A stretch of 64,000 nucleotides of DNA from Pseudomonas sp. ANT_H12B (lineage in GTDB: Bacteria > Pseudomonadota > Gammaproteobacteria > Pseudomonadales > Pseudomonadaceae): contig NZ_VOBI01000010.1 in assembly GCF_008369325.1 (NCBI RefSeq), positions 186,001 through 250,000 of the forward strand, written 5' to 3'. Of the stretch, positions 34,482 through 42,829 are shown one piece after another (position 1 is the stretch's first letter; the number at the start of each line of letters is the position of its first letter). The translations under genes were made by a program, and so were the position numbers. Below the pieces are notes generated by a model. That model was not told where the DNA came from, made no database searches, and was given only the letters and a program-made list of their open reading frames with translations.

Positions 34482-35930
34482 ATGCCTAGCGATCAAGCCA
34501 GCGTGCAGCCGGCTACCTCCTCGGTCGACTTTGAAAAAGTCGGCTCCGACTATTTCCAGCAGCGTGAACTGAAAAAAGGTGCGGCAGGCTGGGTCCTGTT
34601 GGTCGGGCTCGGTGTGGCCTACGTCATCTCCGGCGATTATGCCGGATGGAACTTCGGCCTGGCCCAAGGTGGCTGGGGCGGTATGTTTCTCGCCACGTTG
34701 TTGATGGCGACCATGTACCTGTGCATGTGTTTTTCCCTGGCCGAACTGTCTTCCATGATCCCTACCGCCGGCGGCGGATACGGTTTTGCCCGTAGTGCGT
34801 TCGGCCCATGGGGCGGGTTCCTGACCGGAACCGCGATCCTCATCGAATACGCCATCGCCCCAGCGGCGATCGCGGTGTTTATCGGCGCCTATTGCGAGTC
34901 ACTGTTCGGTATCGGTGGCTGGATGATTTATCTGGCGTTCTACATCATCTTTATTTCCATCCATATTTTCGGCGTCGGTGAAGCCCTGAAACTGATGTTC
35001 GTCATCACCGCCGTCGCCGCTCTGGCGCTGGCCGTGTTTCTGGTGGCGATGGTGCCGCACTTCAGCGTCGCCAACCTGCTCGATATCCCGGTGACCGACG
35101 CCAAGGGCGCCAGCAGCTTCCTGCCATTCGGCTACGTCGGCGTGTGGGCGGCCATTCCTTACGCGATCTGGTTTTTCCTGGCCGTCGAAGGTGTGCCACT
35201 GGCGGCCGAAGAAACCAAAAACCCAAAACGCGACCTGCCCCGCGGGCTGATCGGCGCCATGCTGGTGCTAGCGACCTTTGCCCTGCTGATTCTGGTGATC
35301 GGCCCTGGTGGTGCGGGCGCCAATGCCCTGGTGACGTCGGGCAATCCGTTGGTCGAAGCGCTGAGCAAGGCCTATGGCGGCTCGACCTGGATGGGCCACT
35401 TCGTCAATCTGGTGGGCCTGGCCGGGCTGATCGCCAGTTTCTTCTCGATCATCTACGCCTACTCGCGGCAGATCTTCGCGCTGTCCCGCGCTGGCTACCT
35501 GCCGCGCAAACTCTCCGAGACCAACAAAAGCAAGGCGCCTGTGCTGGCGTTGATCATTCCCGGCATCATCGGGTTCGGGTTGTCGCTGACCGGTCAGGGT
35601 GACCTGCTGATTCTGGTAGCGGTGTTCGGCGCCACCATTTCTTATGTCTTGATGATGGCGGCCCACATCACGCTGCGCATTCGGCGCCCCAAAATGGATC
35701 GGCCATACCGCACGCCGGGCGGTATCTTCACCTCAGGCGTGGCGTTGGTGCTGGCTTGCATCGCCGTGGTAGCAGGTTTTCTGGTGGATCCGCGCGTGGT
35801 GATCGGCGCGGCGATCATCTATGGAGTGTTAATTGCTTACTTTGCTTTCTACAGTCGGCATCACTTGGTAGCAGGCACGCCCGAAGAAGAATTCGCGGCC
35901 ATTCAGAAAGCTGAAGAAGCCCTGCACTAA
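34482..35930 (+). CDS. eat: Ethanolamine permease
   Basis: A 482-aa APC-superfamily transporter with about twelve membrane segments. The N-terminal helix has GVAYVISGDYAGWNFGLAQGG, the Eat hallmark. Further blocks are PTAGGGYGFARSAFGPWGGF, FFLAVEGVPLAAEETKNPKR and AYSRQIFALSRAGYLPRKLS. It imports ethanolamine for EutBC. GGTGAACCCT stands before ATG 34482; a GTG three codons upstream is a weaker choice. It lies between the dehydrogenase and eutB. Confidence 0.95.
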   Translation: MPSDQASVQPATSSVDFEKVGSDYFQQRELKKGAAGWVLLVGLGVAYVISGDYAGWNFGLAQGGWGGMFLATLLMATMYLCMCFSLAELSSMIPTAGGGYGFARSAFGPWGGFLTGTAILIEYAIAPAAIAVFIGAYCESLFGIGGWMIYLAFYIIFISIHIFGVGEALKLMFVITAVAALALAVFLVAMVPHFSVANLLDIPVTDAKGASSFLPFGYVGVWAAIPYAIWFFLAVEGVPLAAEETKNPKRDLPRGLIGAMLVLATFALLILVIGPGGAGANALVTSGNPLVEALSKAYGGSTWMGHFVNLVGLAGLIASFFSIIYAYSRQIFALSRAGYLPRKLSETNKSKAPVLALIIPGIIGFGLSLTGQGDLLILVAVFGATISYVLMMAAHITLRIRRPKMDRPYRTPGGIFTSGVALVLACIAVVAGFLVDPRVVIGAAIIYGVLIAYFAFYSRHHLVAGTPEEEFAAIQKAEEALH

Positions 35931-35981
35931 CGGCCAGAAATCACGGCGCAGGCCCTGTCTGCGCCGTCACGGAGAATCTGT

Positions 35982-37376
35982 ATGGCAAGTTTTGCTCACA
36001 CGGTCGGCGCCCAGACCTACCGCTTCGCCAGCCTCAAGGAGGTCATGGCAAAAGCCAGTCCGGCGCGATCCGGGGACTTTCTGGCGGGTGTCGCTGCACT
36101 CAACGATGGCGAGCGAGTGGCCGCGCAGATGGCTTTGGCTGACATCCCACTGACTCATTTCCTACAGGAAGTGCTGATTCCTTATGAGGCCGATGAGGTC
36201 ACCCGGCTGATCATCGATACTCACGACAAACAGGCCTTCGCTACGGTCAGCCACCTCACCGTCGGTGGGTTCCGCGACTGGCTGCTCAGCGACGCTGCCG
36301 ACGAACAGAGCCTGCGCGCCCTCGCCCCCGGTCTGACCCCGGAAATGGCCGCCGCCGTGTCGAAGATCATGCGCGTGCAGGATCTGGTGCTGGTGGCGCA
36401 GAAAATCCGCGTGGTCACCCAGTTCCGCGGCACGATGGGCCTGCGCGGTCGGTTATCCACACGCCTGCAACCGAACCATCCCACCGACGAACCGGCAGGC
36501 ATCGCCGCGAGCATTCTCGACGGGCTGCTGTACGGCAACGGCGACGCGATGATCGGCATCAACCCGGCCACCGACAGCATCGCCTCGATCTGCGCCATGC
36601 TGGAGATGCTCGACGCGATCATTCAGCGCTATGAGATCCCGACCCAGGCCTGCGTACTGACCCACGTCACCACGTCGATTGAAGCGGTGAATCGCGGTGT
36701 GCCACTGGACCTGGTGTTCCAGTCGATCGCCGGGACTGAAGCGGCCAATGCCAGTTTTGGTATCAACCTGAATGTGTTGCAGGAAGGCTACGACGCCGGT
36801 TTGAGCCTGAATCGCGGCACGCTGGGCCAGAATCTGATGTATTTCGAGACCGGCCAGGGCAGCGCCTTGTCGGCCAACGCCCACCACGGCATCGATCAAC
36901 AGACCTGCGAAACCCGCGCCTACGCCGTGGCGCGTCATTTCAAGCCGTTCCTGGTGAACACTGTCGTAGGATTCATCGGCCCGGAGTACCTCTACAACGG
37001 TAAACAGATCATTCGGGCCGGCCTCGAAGACCATTTCTGCGGCAAGCTCCTGGGCGTGCCAATGGGCTGCGATATCTGCTACACCAACCACGCCGAAGCC
37101 GATCAGGACGACATGGACACCCTGCTGACCCTGCTGGGCGTGGCCGGGATCAACTTCATCATGGGCATCCCCGGTTCCGACGACATCATGCTCAACTACC
37201 AGACCACTTCGTTCCACGACGCGCTCTACGCCCGCCAGACGCTGGGCCTGAAACCCGCACCGGAGTTCGAACAATGGCTGGCAAAAATGGGCATCTTCAC
37301 TCAGGCGGATGGCAAGATTCACTTCGGCAACAACCTGCCGCCAGCCTTTCGCCAGGCCATGGCGCAACTGGGATGA
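35982..37376 (+). CDS. eutB: Ethanolamine ammonia-lyase large subunit
   Basis: A 464-aa catalytic subunit of the adenosylcobalamin-dependent lyase that splits ethanolamine into acetaldehyde and ammonia. It shows TVGAQTYRFASLKEVMAKA, VVTQFRGTMGLRGRLSTRLQ PNHPTDE, GINPATDSIASI, ETGQGSALSANAHHG and the C-terminal GIPGSDDIMLNYQTTSFHDA. Length equals that of bacterial EutB. It overlaps eutC by 4 bp. No EutA reactivase or microcompartment gene is nearby, so this is the short, shell-free Pseudomonas pathway. Confidence 0.98.
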   Translation: MASFAHTVGAQTYRFASLKEVMAKASPARSGDFLAGVAALNDGERVAAQMALADIPLTHFLQEVLIPYEADEVTRLIIDTHDKQAFATVSHLTVGGFRDWLLSDAADEQSLRALAPGLTPEMAAAVSKIMRVQDLVLVAQKIRVVTQFRGTMGLRGRLSTRLQPNHPTDEPAGIAASILDGLLYGNGDAMIGINPATDSIASICAMLEMLDAIIQRYEIPTQACVLTHVTTSIEAVNRGVPLDLVFQSIAGTEAANASFGINLNVLQEGYDAGLSLNRGTLGQNLMYFETGQGSALSANAHHGIDQQTCETRAYAVARHFKPFLVNTVVGFIGPEYLYNGKQIIRAGLEDHFCGKLLGVPMGCDICYTNHAEADQDDMDTLLTLLGVAGINFIMGIPGSDDIMLNYQTTSFHDALYARQTLGLKPAPEFEQWLAKMGIFTQADGKIHFGNNLPPAFRQAMAQLG

Positions 37377-38209
37377 GTGTTGAGATGGATAAACCACCTG
37401 TTGATCCACAAAATCCATTGCTGGCTCTGCGCCGCCTGACCCCGGCGCGGATTGCCTTGGGCCGCACCGGCACCAGCATGCCAACCAGCGCGCAATTGGA
37501 TTTCCAGTATGCCCACGCCCAGGCTCGGGATGCGGTGCACTTGCCGTTCGACCATGCCGGGCTCAGCTCGCAACTGGCCGAGTGCGGGCGAGAGAGTTTG
37601 CTACTGCACAGCGCGGCCAAGGATCGCGACAGCTATCTGCAACGCCCCGATCTGGGACGAAAGCTAAGTGATGAATCGGCGAAGATCCTGCGCGAATACG
37701 CGTCGGCCAATTCTGGCGGTGTAGACCTGGTTATCGTCGTCGCCGATGGTTTATCGGCACTGGCCGTTCATCGTCATACCCTGCCGTTTCTGGCGCGGGT
37801 GGAAGAACAGGTTTCAGCTGAGGGCTGGTCTTTGTCTCCAGTGATTCTGGTGGAACAAGGCCGGGTCGCGGTGGCTGACGAGATCGGCGAGCTGCTGGGC
37901 GCAAAAATGGTGGTGATCCTGATCGGCGAACGCCCTGGCCTCAGTTCGCCAGACAGCCTGGGGTTATATTTCACCTACAATCCCAAGGTCGGGCTGACGG
38001 ATGCCTATCGCAACTGCATCTCCAATGTGCGGCTCGAAGGCTTGAGTTATGGCATGGCGGCACACCGATTGCTGTATTTGATGCGCGAGGCCTGCCGACG
38101 ACAGCTATCGGGGGTCAACTTGAAGGACGAAGCCCAGGTTCAGACACTGGAGTCGGACGCAGGAGCGGCCATGAAAGGTAATTTCCTACTGATTCCGCCG
38201 AACTCCTGA
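37373..38209 (+). CDS. eutC: Ethanolamine ammonia-lyase small subunit
   Basis: A 278-aa partner of EutB that helps hold adenosylcobalamin. Family blocks are RLTPARIALGRTGTSMPT, QYAHAQARDAVHLPFD, LLHSAAKDRDSYLQRPDLGR and VVILIGERPGLSSPDSLGLY. The start at 37373 overlaps the eutB stop (ATGA); a second ATG four codons on is possible. A longer in-frame opening at 37274 lies inside eutB and is rejected. Confidence 0.97.
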   Translation: MSVEMDKPPVDPQNPLLALRRLTPARIALGRTGTSMPTSAQLDFQYAHAQARDAVHLPFDHAGLSSQLAECGRESLLLHSAAKDRDSYLQRPDLGRKLSDESAKILREYASANSGGVDLVIVVADGLSALAVHRHTLPFLARVEEQVSAEGWSLSPVILVEQGRVAVADEIGELLGAKMVVILIGERPGLSSPDSLGLYFTYNPKVGLTDAYRNCISNVRLEGLSYGMAAHRLLYLMREACRRQLSGVNLKDEAQVQTLESDAGAAMKGNFLLIPPNS

Positions 38210-38322
38210 ACCGTTTCTGCATTGCGCTTCTATTCCCGTTTCAGGCAGGATCGAAGCACGGCTGCCAGGATTTCCCCCTCGCCGTCACCGCGCAAGACAG
38301 CCACTTGAAGACGAGACCTACC

Positions 38323-38784
38323 ATGCGGATTATTCAAGCGACCCTCGAACACCTGGACCTGCTGACCCCGTTGTTCGTCAAATATCGCGAGTTTTATGGC
38401 TCTCTGGCGTATCCGGACTCGTCCCGGGCGTTCCTCGAAAAACGCCTGCGCCGCAAGGAATCGGTGATCTACCTGGCCCTGGCCGATGATGACAGCAACA
38501 AACTGATGGGCTTTTGTCAGTTGTACCCGAGCTTTTCCTCTCTTTCGCTTAAACGCGTGTGGATCCTCAACGACATCTATGTCGCCGAAGAAGCCCGCCG
38601 ACAACTGGTGGCCGACAATCTGATCCGCACCGCGAAGAAAATGGCCAAGGAAACCAATGCCGTGCGCATGCGGGTTTCCACCAGCAGCAACAACGAAGTT
38701 GCGCAAAAAACCTACGAGTCTATCGGGTTCAAGGAAGACACCGAGTTCAAGAACTATGTATTGCCGATCAGCGAAGGCCTCTGA
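38323..38784 (+). CDS. GNAT family N-acetyltransferase
   Basis: A 153-aa GNAT protein. It opens MRIIQATLEHLDLLTPLF and has the strand-4/acetyl-CoA region WILNDIYVAEEARRQLVADN, where R-R-Q-L-V replaces the usual RxxGxG/A. The C-terminal block NEVAQKTYESIGFKED is typical. The substrate is unknown. The P. aeruginosa locus has an acetyltransferase directly after eutC (recalled), so the order is conserved. Confidence 0.87.
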   Translation: MRIIQATLEHLDLLTPLFVKYREFYGSLAYPDSSRAFLEKRLRRKESVIYLALADDDSNKLMGFCQLYPSFSSLSLKRVWILNDIYVAEEARRQLVADNLIRTAKKMAKETNAVRMRVSTSSNNEVAQKTYESIGFKEDTEFKNYVLPISEGL

Positions 38785-38798
38785 TTCGTACCGCAAAC

Positions 38799-38887
38799 TG
38801 TGGGAGCGAGCCTGCTCGCGATAGCATCGCCTCGGTGTGACTGACACACCAAGGTGCCTGAATCGCTAGCAGGCTCGACCCCGCAGG
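38799..38887. repeat. REPIN-like inverted pair, diverged right arm
   Basis: The left arm CTGTGGGAGCGAGCCTGCTC (38799-38818, continuing GCGA) is intact. The right arm at 38860-38887 (TCGCTAGCAGGCTCGACCCC GCAGG) carries several changes. An inner hairpin with GGTGTG / CACACC sits in the spacer. Confidence 0.75.
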
Positions 38888-39076
38888 AAACGATTACCCC
38901 CCCAACCGATATAACTCCATCGACATTCCCGGCTACAAACTCGACGCGCTTTTCACCTCTCAGCCCGTATAATGCCGACCGTTCCGGCTTGTAAGAAAAA
39001 CTACACCCGTCTGTAGGCTTTCGCGAAGTCATCCGCACAGGCCTGCTGAGTCGGGCCGTCACCACAGGTGCCCTCC

Positions 39077-39733
39077 ATGGATTTCAACCCGCTCGACCTT
39101 ATCCTGCATCTCGATGTTTACCTCGACTTGCTAGTGAACAACTACGGGCCATGGATCTACGCCATCCTGTTTCTGGTGATTTTCTGCGAAACCGGCCTGG
39201 TGGTGATGCCATTCCTGCCGGGCGATTCCCTGCTATTCATTGCTGGCGCCGTAGCGGCCGGCGGCGGTATGGACCCGGTACTGCTGGGCGGCCTGCTGAT
39301 GCTGGCGGCGATTCTCGGTGACAGCACCAACTACGTGATCGGACGAACCGCAGGAGAGAAACTCTTCAGCAACCCGAACTCGAAAATTTTCCGCCGCGAC
39401 TATCTGCAACAAACCCATGATTTCTACGACAAGCACGGCGGCAAAACCGTGACGTTGGCGCGTTTCCTGCCGATCATCCGTACCTTTGCCCCGTTCGTCG
39501 CCGGTGTGGCGAAAATGCCGTATCCACGTTTTTTCGGCTTCAGCATTCTCGGCACCATCCTGTGGGTCGGCGGCCTGGTCACCCTCGGTTACTTCTTCGG
39601 CAACGTACCGTTCATCAAGCAAAACCTGTCGTTGCTGGTGGTCGGTATCATTCTGCTGTCGCTGGTACCGATGATCATCGGCGTCATCCGCAGCCGCTTC
39701 GGCAACACCGCGTCCAAAGCCCACCCGCGCTGA
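39077..39733 (+). CDS. DedA family membrane protein
   Basis: A 218-aa DedA protein with four to five membrane segments. Signatures are FCETGLVVMPFLPGDSLLF, GDSTNYVIGRTAGEK, the acidic/basic pair in ARFLPIIRTFAPFVAG and GTILWVGGLVTLGYFFG. DedA proteins act in envelope homeostasis; some flip undecaprenyl phosphate. It stands 6 bp before the MtfA-like gene, so the two are likely cotranscribed. ATG 39077 is preferred over GTG 39068. Confidence 0.93.
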   Translation: MDFNPLDLILHLDVYLDLLVNNYGPWIYAILFLVIFCETGLVVMPFLPGDSLLFIAGAVAAGGGMDPVLLGGLLMLAAILGDSTNYVIGRTAGEKLFSNPNSKIFRRDYLQQTHDFYDKHGGKTVTLARFLPIIRTFAPFVAGVAKMPYPRFFGFSILGTILWVGGLVTLGYFFGNVPFIKQNLSLLVVGIILLSLVPMIIGVIRSRFGNTASKAHPR

Positions 39734-39739
39734 CTCGCA

Positions 39740-40552
39740 ATGTGGTCCCTTAGCGCCTGGCGTCGCCAGCGCACGCTGGCCAAGCACCCGATTGCCGACG
39801 ATATGTGGCAGCGGGTGCGCCATCACCTGAGTTTTCTCGATGGCATCAGCGCCGCTGAAGACCAGTGGCTGCGTGAAGCCTGCGTGCTGTTCCTGCAGGA
39901 CAAACACCTGACCGCCCTCCCCGGCGTCGAACTCCATCAGGAACAACGCCTGCTGCTTGCTGCCCAGGCGCAATTGCCACTGCTGCATCTGGGCGACCTG
40001 AACTGGTATCAGGGTTTCCACGAAATCGTCCTCTATCCCGACGACTTTCTCAGCCCTCAGCGCCACCGCGATGCCAGCGGCGTCGAGCACGAATGGGACG
40101 GCGAACACAGCGGCGAAGCCTGGCAGCAAGGCCCGATCATCCTCGCCTGGCCCGGCGTGATGGCCAGCGGTGGCTGGGAAGGCTACAACCTGGTGATCCA
40201 CGAACTCGCGCACAAACTCGACATGCTCAACGGCGACGCCAACGGCCTGCCGCCGCTGCACGCCGACATGCGGGTCAGCGACTGGGCCAAGGTCATGCAA
40301 GAGGCCTACGACGACCTCGACCGGCAACTGGAGCGCAATCCCGATGCCGAAACGGCCATCGACCCGTACGCGGCGGAAAACCCCGCCGAGTTCTTCGCCG
40401 TCACCAGCGAATACTTCTTCAGCGCCCCGGATTTGCTGCACGAGGCGTATCCTCAGGTGTATGAGCAACTGAAGCTGTTTTATCGTCAGGACCCGCTGGG
40501 CCGGCTGCGGCAACTTCTGGCGGAAGACCCGGTCTATCAGGCACACGACTAA
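39740..40552 (+). CDS. MtfA-like zinc peptidase (M90 family)
   Basis: A 270-aa zinc-dependent peptidase. The metal site HELAHKLDMLNG (HExxH) is in the middle and the downstream Glu ligand is likely in NPAEFFAVTSEYFF. LSWPGVM-type context (IILAWPGVMASG) is typical of MtfA, which in E. coli sequesters Mlc and has aminopeptidase activity. It follows the DedA gene by 6 bp. The physiological substrate in Pseudomonas is not known. Confidence 0.9.
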   Translation: MWSLSAWRRQRTLAKHPIADDMWQRVRHHLSFLDGISAAEDQWLREACVLFLQDKHLTALPGVELHQEQRLLLAAQAQLPLLHLGDLNWYQGFHEIVLYPDDFLSPQRHRDASGVEHEWDGEHSGEAWQQGPIILAWPGVMASGGWEGYNLVIHELAHKLDMLNGDANGLPPLHADMRVSDWAKVMQEAYDDLDRQLERNPDAETAIDPYAAENPAEFFAVTSEYFFSAPDLLHEAYPQVYEQLKLFYRQDPLGRLRQLLAEDPVYQAHD

Positions 40553-40665
40553 GGTCTACAAGACCTCTGGCACATAGCAACGGTGGCGGAATATGCCTAT
40601 AATCGCCGCCACTTTTTGGTCAATCCGGCCAAGTGTTTTTGGTCAACTAACGGGGGCACCGCCCA

Positions 40666-41193
40666 ATGAGCTACAGCAAGATTCCGGCTGGCAAAGACCT
40701 GCCGAACGACATCTACGTCGCGATCGAGATCCCGGCCAACCACGCGCCGATCAAATACGAAATCGACAAAGACAGCGATTGCCTGTTCGTTGACCGTTTC
40801 ATGGCCACCCCGATGTTCTACCCGGCCAACTACGGTTTCATCCCAAATACCCTGGCTGACGACGGTGACCCCCTCGACGTGCTGGTCGTGACCCCTTACC
40901 CGGTTGCTCCAGGCTCGGTTATCCGCGCGCGCCCAGTCGGCATCCTGCACATGACCGACGACGGCGGCGGCGATGCCAAAGTCATCGCAGTCCCACACGA
41001 CAAGCTGTCCCAGCTGTACGTCGACGTGAAGGAATACACCGATCTGCCACCGCTGCTGCTGGAACAGATCAAGCACTTCTTCGAGAACTACAAAGACCTC
41101 GAAAAAGGCAAATGGGTGAAGATCGAAGGTTGGGGCGACGCAGAAGCCGCTCGCACCGAGATCATGAAGTCGGTTGCTGCCTATAAAGGCTGA
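40666..41193 (+). CDS. ppa: Inorganic pyrophosphatase
   Basis: A 175-aa family I soluble pyrophosphatase. The signature DDGDPLDVLVV is present, along with ANYGFIPNTLADDG and GDAKVIAVPHDKL, which hold the metal-binding Asp residues. Length equals that of E. coli Ppa. A strong terminator follows at 41225-41249. ppa is the last core gene before the accessory region. Confidence 0.98.
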   Translation: MSYSKIPAGKDLPNDIYVAIEIPANHAPIKYEIDKDSDCLFVDRFMATPMFYPANYGFIPNTLADDGDPLDVLVVTPYPVAPGSVIRARPVGILHMTDDGGGDAKVIAVPHDKLSQLYVDVKEYTDLPPLLLEQIKHFFENYKDLEKGKWVKIEGWGDAEAARTEIMKSVAAYKG

Positions 41194-41224
41194 TAGTCGC
41201 GACTGACAATCATCTTTAGCAAAG

Positions 41225-41249
41225 AACCCCGGTTGATCCGGGGTTTTTT
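41225..41249 (+). terminator. Rho-independent terminator after ppa
   Basis: Stem AACCCCGG / CCGGGGTT with a 5-nt loop followed by six T residues, 31 bp past the ppa stop. Confidence 0.92.
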
Positions 41250-41415
41250 GTGGGTACTCGTAAAGCGCCTTAAACGGCACGTTGAACGCATGACTGCATT
41301 GGTTTTTCTTGTTTAATTTCTACTAAAAGCGTCTTACATCCGGACTTAAATTTCCCTCGAAAATTGAACGAGTCGTTTATTCAAAGCCCCGTCCTGCGCC
41401 CGTAGACTCGTGTTT

Positions 41416-42168
41416 ATGAAAAAGAACAAAACCTGCGGCCCACGATTCAAAATGCTCCTCGAAGAGTCGAATATCACGACGACGGCATTTGCCGATTTCC
41501 TGCAAATCCCACAGGCACAAAACGTCCACAACTGGTACACCCGCGGCGTGCCCGACTACCGCATAGAAGAAGTCGCCAGAAAACTGTCCGTGAACAGTGA
41601 GTGGCTGAAAACCGGCGAAGGCCCGAAAGACGCCAAACACCTGCGTCTGCTTGACGAGAGCGGCAACACCTTCGACGCTCAGGCCATCCGCGGCCTTTAC
41701 ACGGTCATCGAGCCCACCGACGTCGAGTTGCCCTTCTACAAAGAAACAGTCATCGCCCCTGGGTCCTACAAAACCCATGTCGTCGAAGACCCCGGTCAAT
41801 TCATTCGCCTACCCAAAAGCCACCTCGACTCCCTGGAAATCAACCACGCCGATGCCATCTGCGCCCACATGATCGGCAACAGCATGGGCGAGAGGATTGA
41901 GGATGGCTCGACCCTCGCCATCGACCGCGGGCTGAACCAGATTGTTGACGGGGAGATTTATGCGATCGAGCACGACGGGATGTTGCGGATCAAGTACCTG
42001 CATCGGATGCCGGGAAATGCGCTGCGGTTGCGCAGCCATAACAAAGCCGAGTATCCGGATGAGATTTTCAATGCCGAGCAGATTGATAAGCAGAACATCA
42101 GGGTATTGGGATGGGTGTTCTGGTGGTCGACCCTGAACAAACGCCGGCCGTCGGTGCCCTTCCTGTGA
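41416..42168 (+). CDS. LexA/CI-like S24 family transcriptional regulator
   Basis: A 250-aa phage-repressor-type protein. Residues about 10-70 form an HTH (ITTTAFADFLQIPQAQNVHN), and residues about 110-240 an S24 peptidase-like domain with Ser in MIGNSMGERIEDGS and Lys in MLRIKYLHRM. At the usual self-cleavage place the sequence reads IAPGSYK, with Pro before Gly instead of the common Ala-Gly, so cleavage may be altered. No phage genes are next to it. It lies just outside the left end of the integrated element. ATG 41416 is preferred over GTG 41410. Confidence 0.87.
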   Translation: MKKNKTCGPRFKMLLEESNITTTAFADFLQIPQAQNVHNWYTRGVPDYRIEEVARKLSVNSEWLKTGEGPKDAKHLRLLDESGNTFDAQAIRGLYTVIEPTDVELPFYKETVIAPGSYKTHVVEDPGQFIRLPKSHLDSLEINHADAICAHMIGNSMGERIEDGSTLAIDRGLNQIVDGEIYAIEHDGMLRIKYLHRMPGNALRLRSHNKAEYPDEIFNAEQIDKQNIRVLGWVFWWSTLNKRRPSVPFL

Positions 42169-42287
42169 GAACGCAACCCCGTGGCATCTGGCGAACTCTG
42201 CGCTCGTCAGCTGCTACACATCACTGCAATCGCTCTATCACATACACCAAGCTGGGAATTTCTCAAAAAAATCAGTATGCTGCGCCC

Positions 42288-42467
42288 CACATTTGCGCAT
42301 CGACCCGCTCCGCGGCTCAGATCGCACCGACAAGGCAGATCACTTTCTCGCCAAGTCCCACAGCCGGACGCAAGATCCGGGTGTACGTTTTGAAGGCTGG
42401 CGCGGTTTACCAAAAATAAACCAAGCCAGTCCCCGAGAAGCCGGCCACAAGCCGGCTTTTTAATTCC
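42288..42467 (+). ncRNA. Possible small RNA ending in the att hairpin
   Basis: A TATGCT -10-like box (42276-42281) with a poor -35 precedes about 180 nt without a convincing ORF. The segment has an internal GGTTTA / TAAACC hairpin (42404-42422) and ends in a strong terminator (42438-42465). These are features of a free-standing sRNA, and integrases often use the 3' ends of RNA genes. No known sRNA is recognised. Confidence 0.22.
42435..42467 (+). other. Left attachment-site candidate (attL) in a terminator hairpin
   Basis: GAGAAGCCGGCCACAAGCCG and the following GCTTTTTAATTCC match 49607-49639 in 30 of 33 positions, in direct orientation, 7172 bp apart. The repeat is itself a hairpin (AAGCCGGC / GCCGGCTT) with a T-tract. 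The integrase gene and all other element genes lie between the two copies. Confidence 0.6.
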
Positions 42468-42510
42468 ATAAGCTTTTGTAAAATAAGACTTTTTTAGTCA
42501 ACGACCGAGC

Positions 42511-42535
42511 CAGCCCACACTTCAGCCCATACTCC
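42511..42535 (+). repeat. Candidate integrase arm site, left end
   Basis: CAGCCCACACTTCAGCCCAT followed by ACTCC resembles 49463-49487 (CAGCCCATACTCAGGCCCAT then ACCCG) in about 19 of 25 positions. Both carry two CCCAYAC units and lie just inside the ends of the element. Confidence 0.4.
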
Positions 42536-42675
42536 AGAGATGGGCAGTTAGCACCGAGCTAATGCAGACAATCAGACAACTCGTAATTGGGCCTGAATTC
42601 GCCACAAGCAGACCCTGCCCCCGGTGCTTGGTCATCCCCTATACAAATCCCCCATGTCATTGACCTGAGCGCCCC

Positions 42676-42699
42676 TGGCGTGATTCGAACCCACGACCC
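42676..42699 (-). other. tRNA 3'-end-like fragment
   Basis: On the minus strand this reads GGGTCGTGGGTTCGAATCAC plus GCCA: a T-loop consensus GGTTCGAATC preceded by a variable-loop-like GTCGTG and ending in CCA. The stem pairs poorly and no 5' half follows, so it is not a functional tRNA. It may be a relic of a former tRNA attachment site. Confidence 0.3.
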
Positions 42700-42829
42700 G
42701 CGCAGCGCCCAGTTTCTGAGGCTATAAAGCTAGATGTTAGCGGCAGTGTCACACCTTGGTGGGGCTACGTTTCACCGCAACTTTACATGTTTGTTGATTG
42801 AATTTTAGCCTGCAACCTCCCTCTCCGTA

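Noticed and set aside
39233..40546. A 437-codon minus-strand frame across the DedA and MtfA-like genes
   Set aside because: It spans two well-supported opposite-strand genes and has no domain or ribosome-binding site.
42111..42419. Two plus-strand frames (42111-42419 and 42181-42393) after the S24 regulator
   Set aside because: They overlap each other and the regulator end, lack ribosome-binding sites and have low-complexity products.
42676..42735. A complete tRNA gene on the minus strand
   Set aside because: Only T-loop-like sequence is seen; the T-stem pairs poorly and no anticodon or D-arm can be folded next to it.
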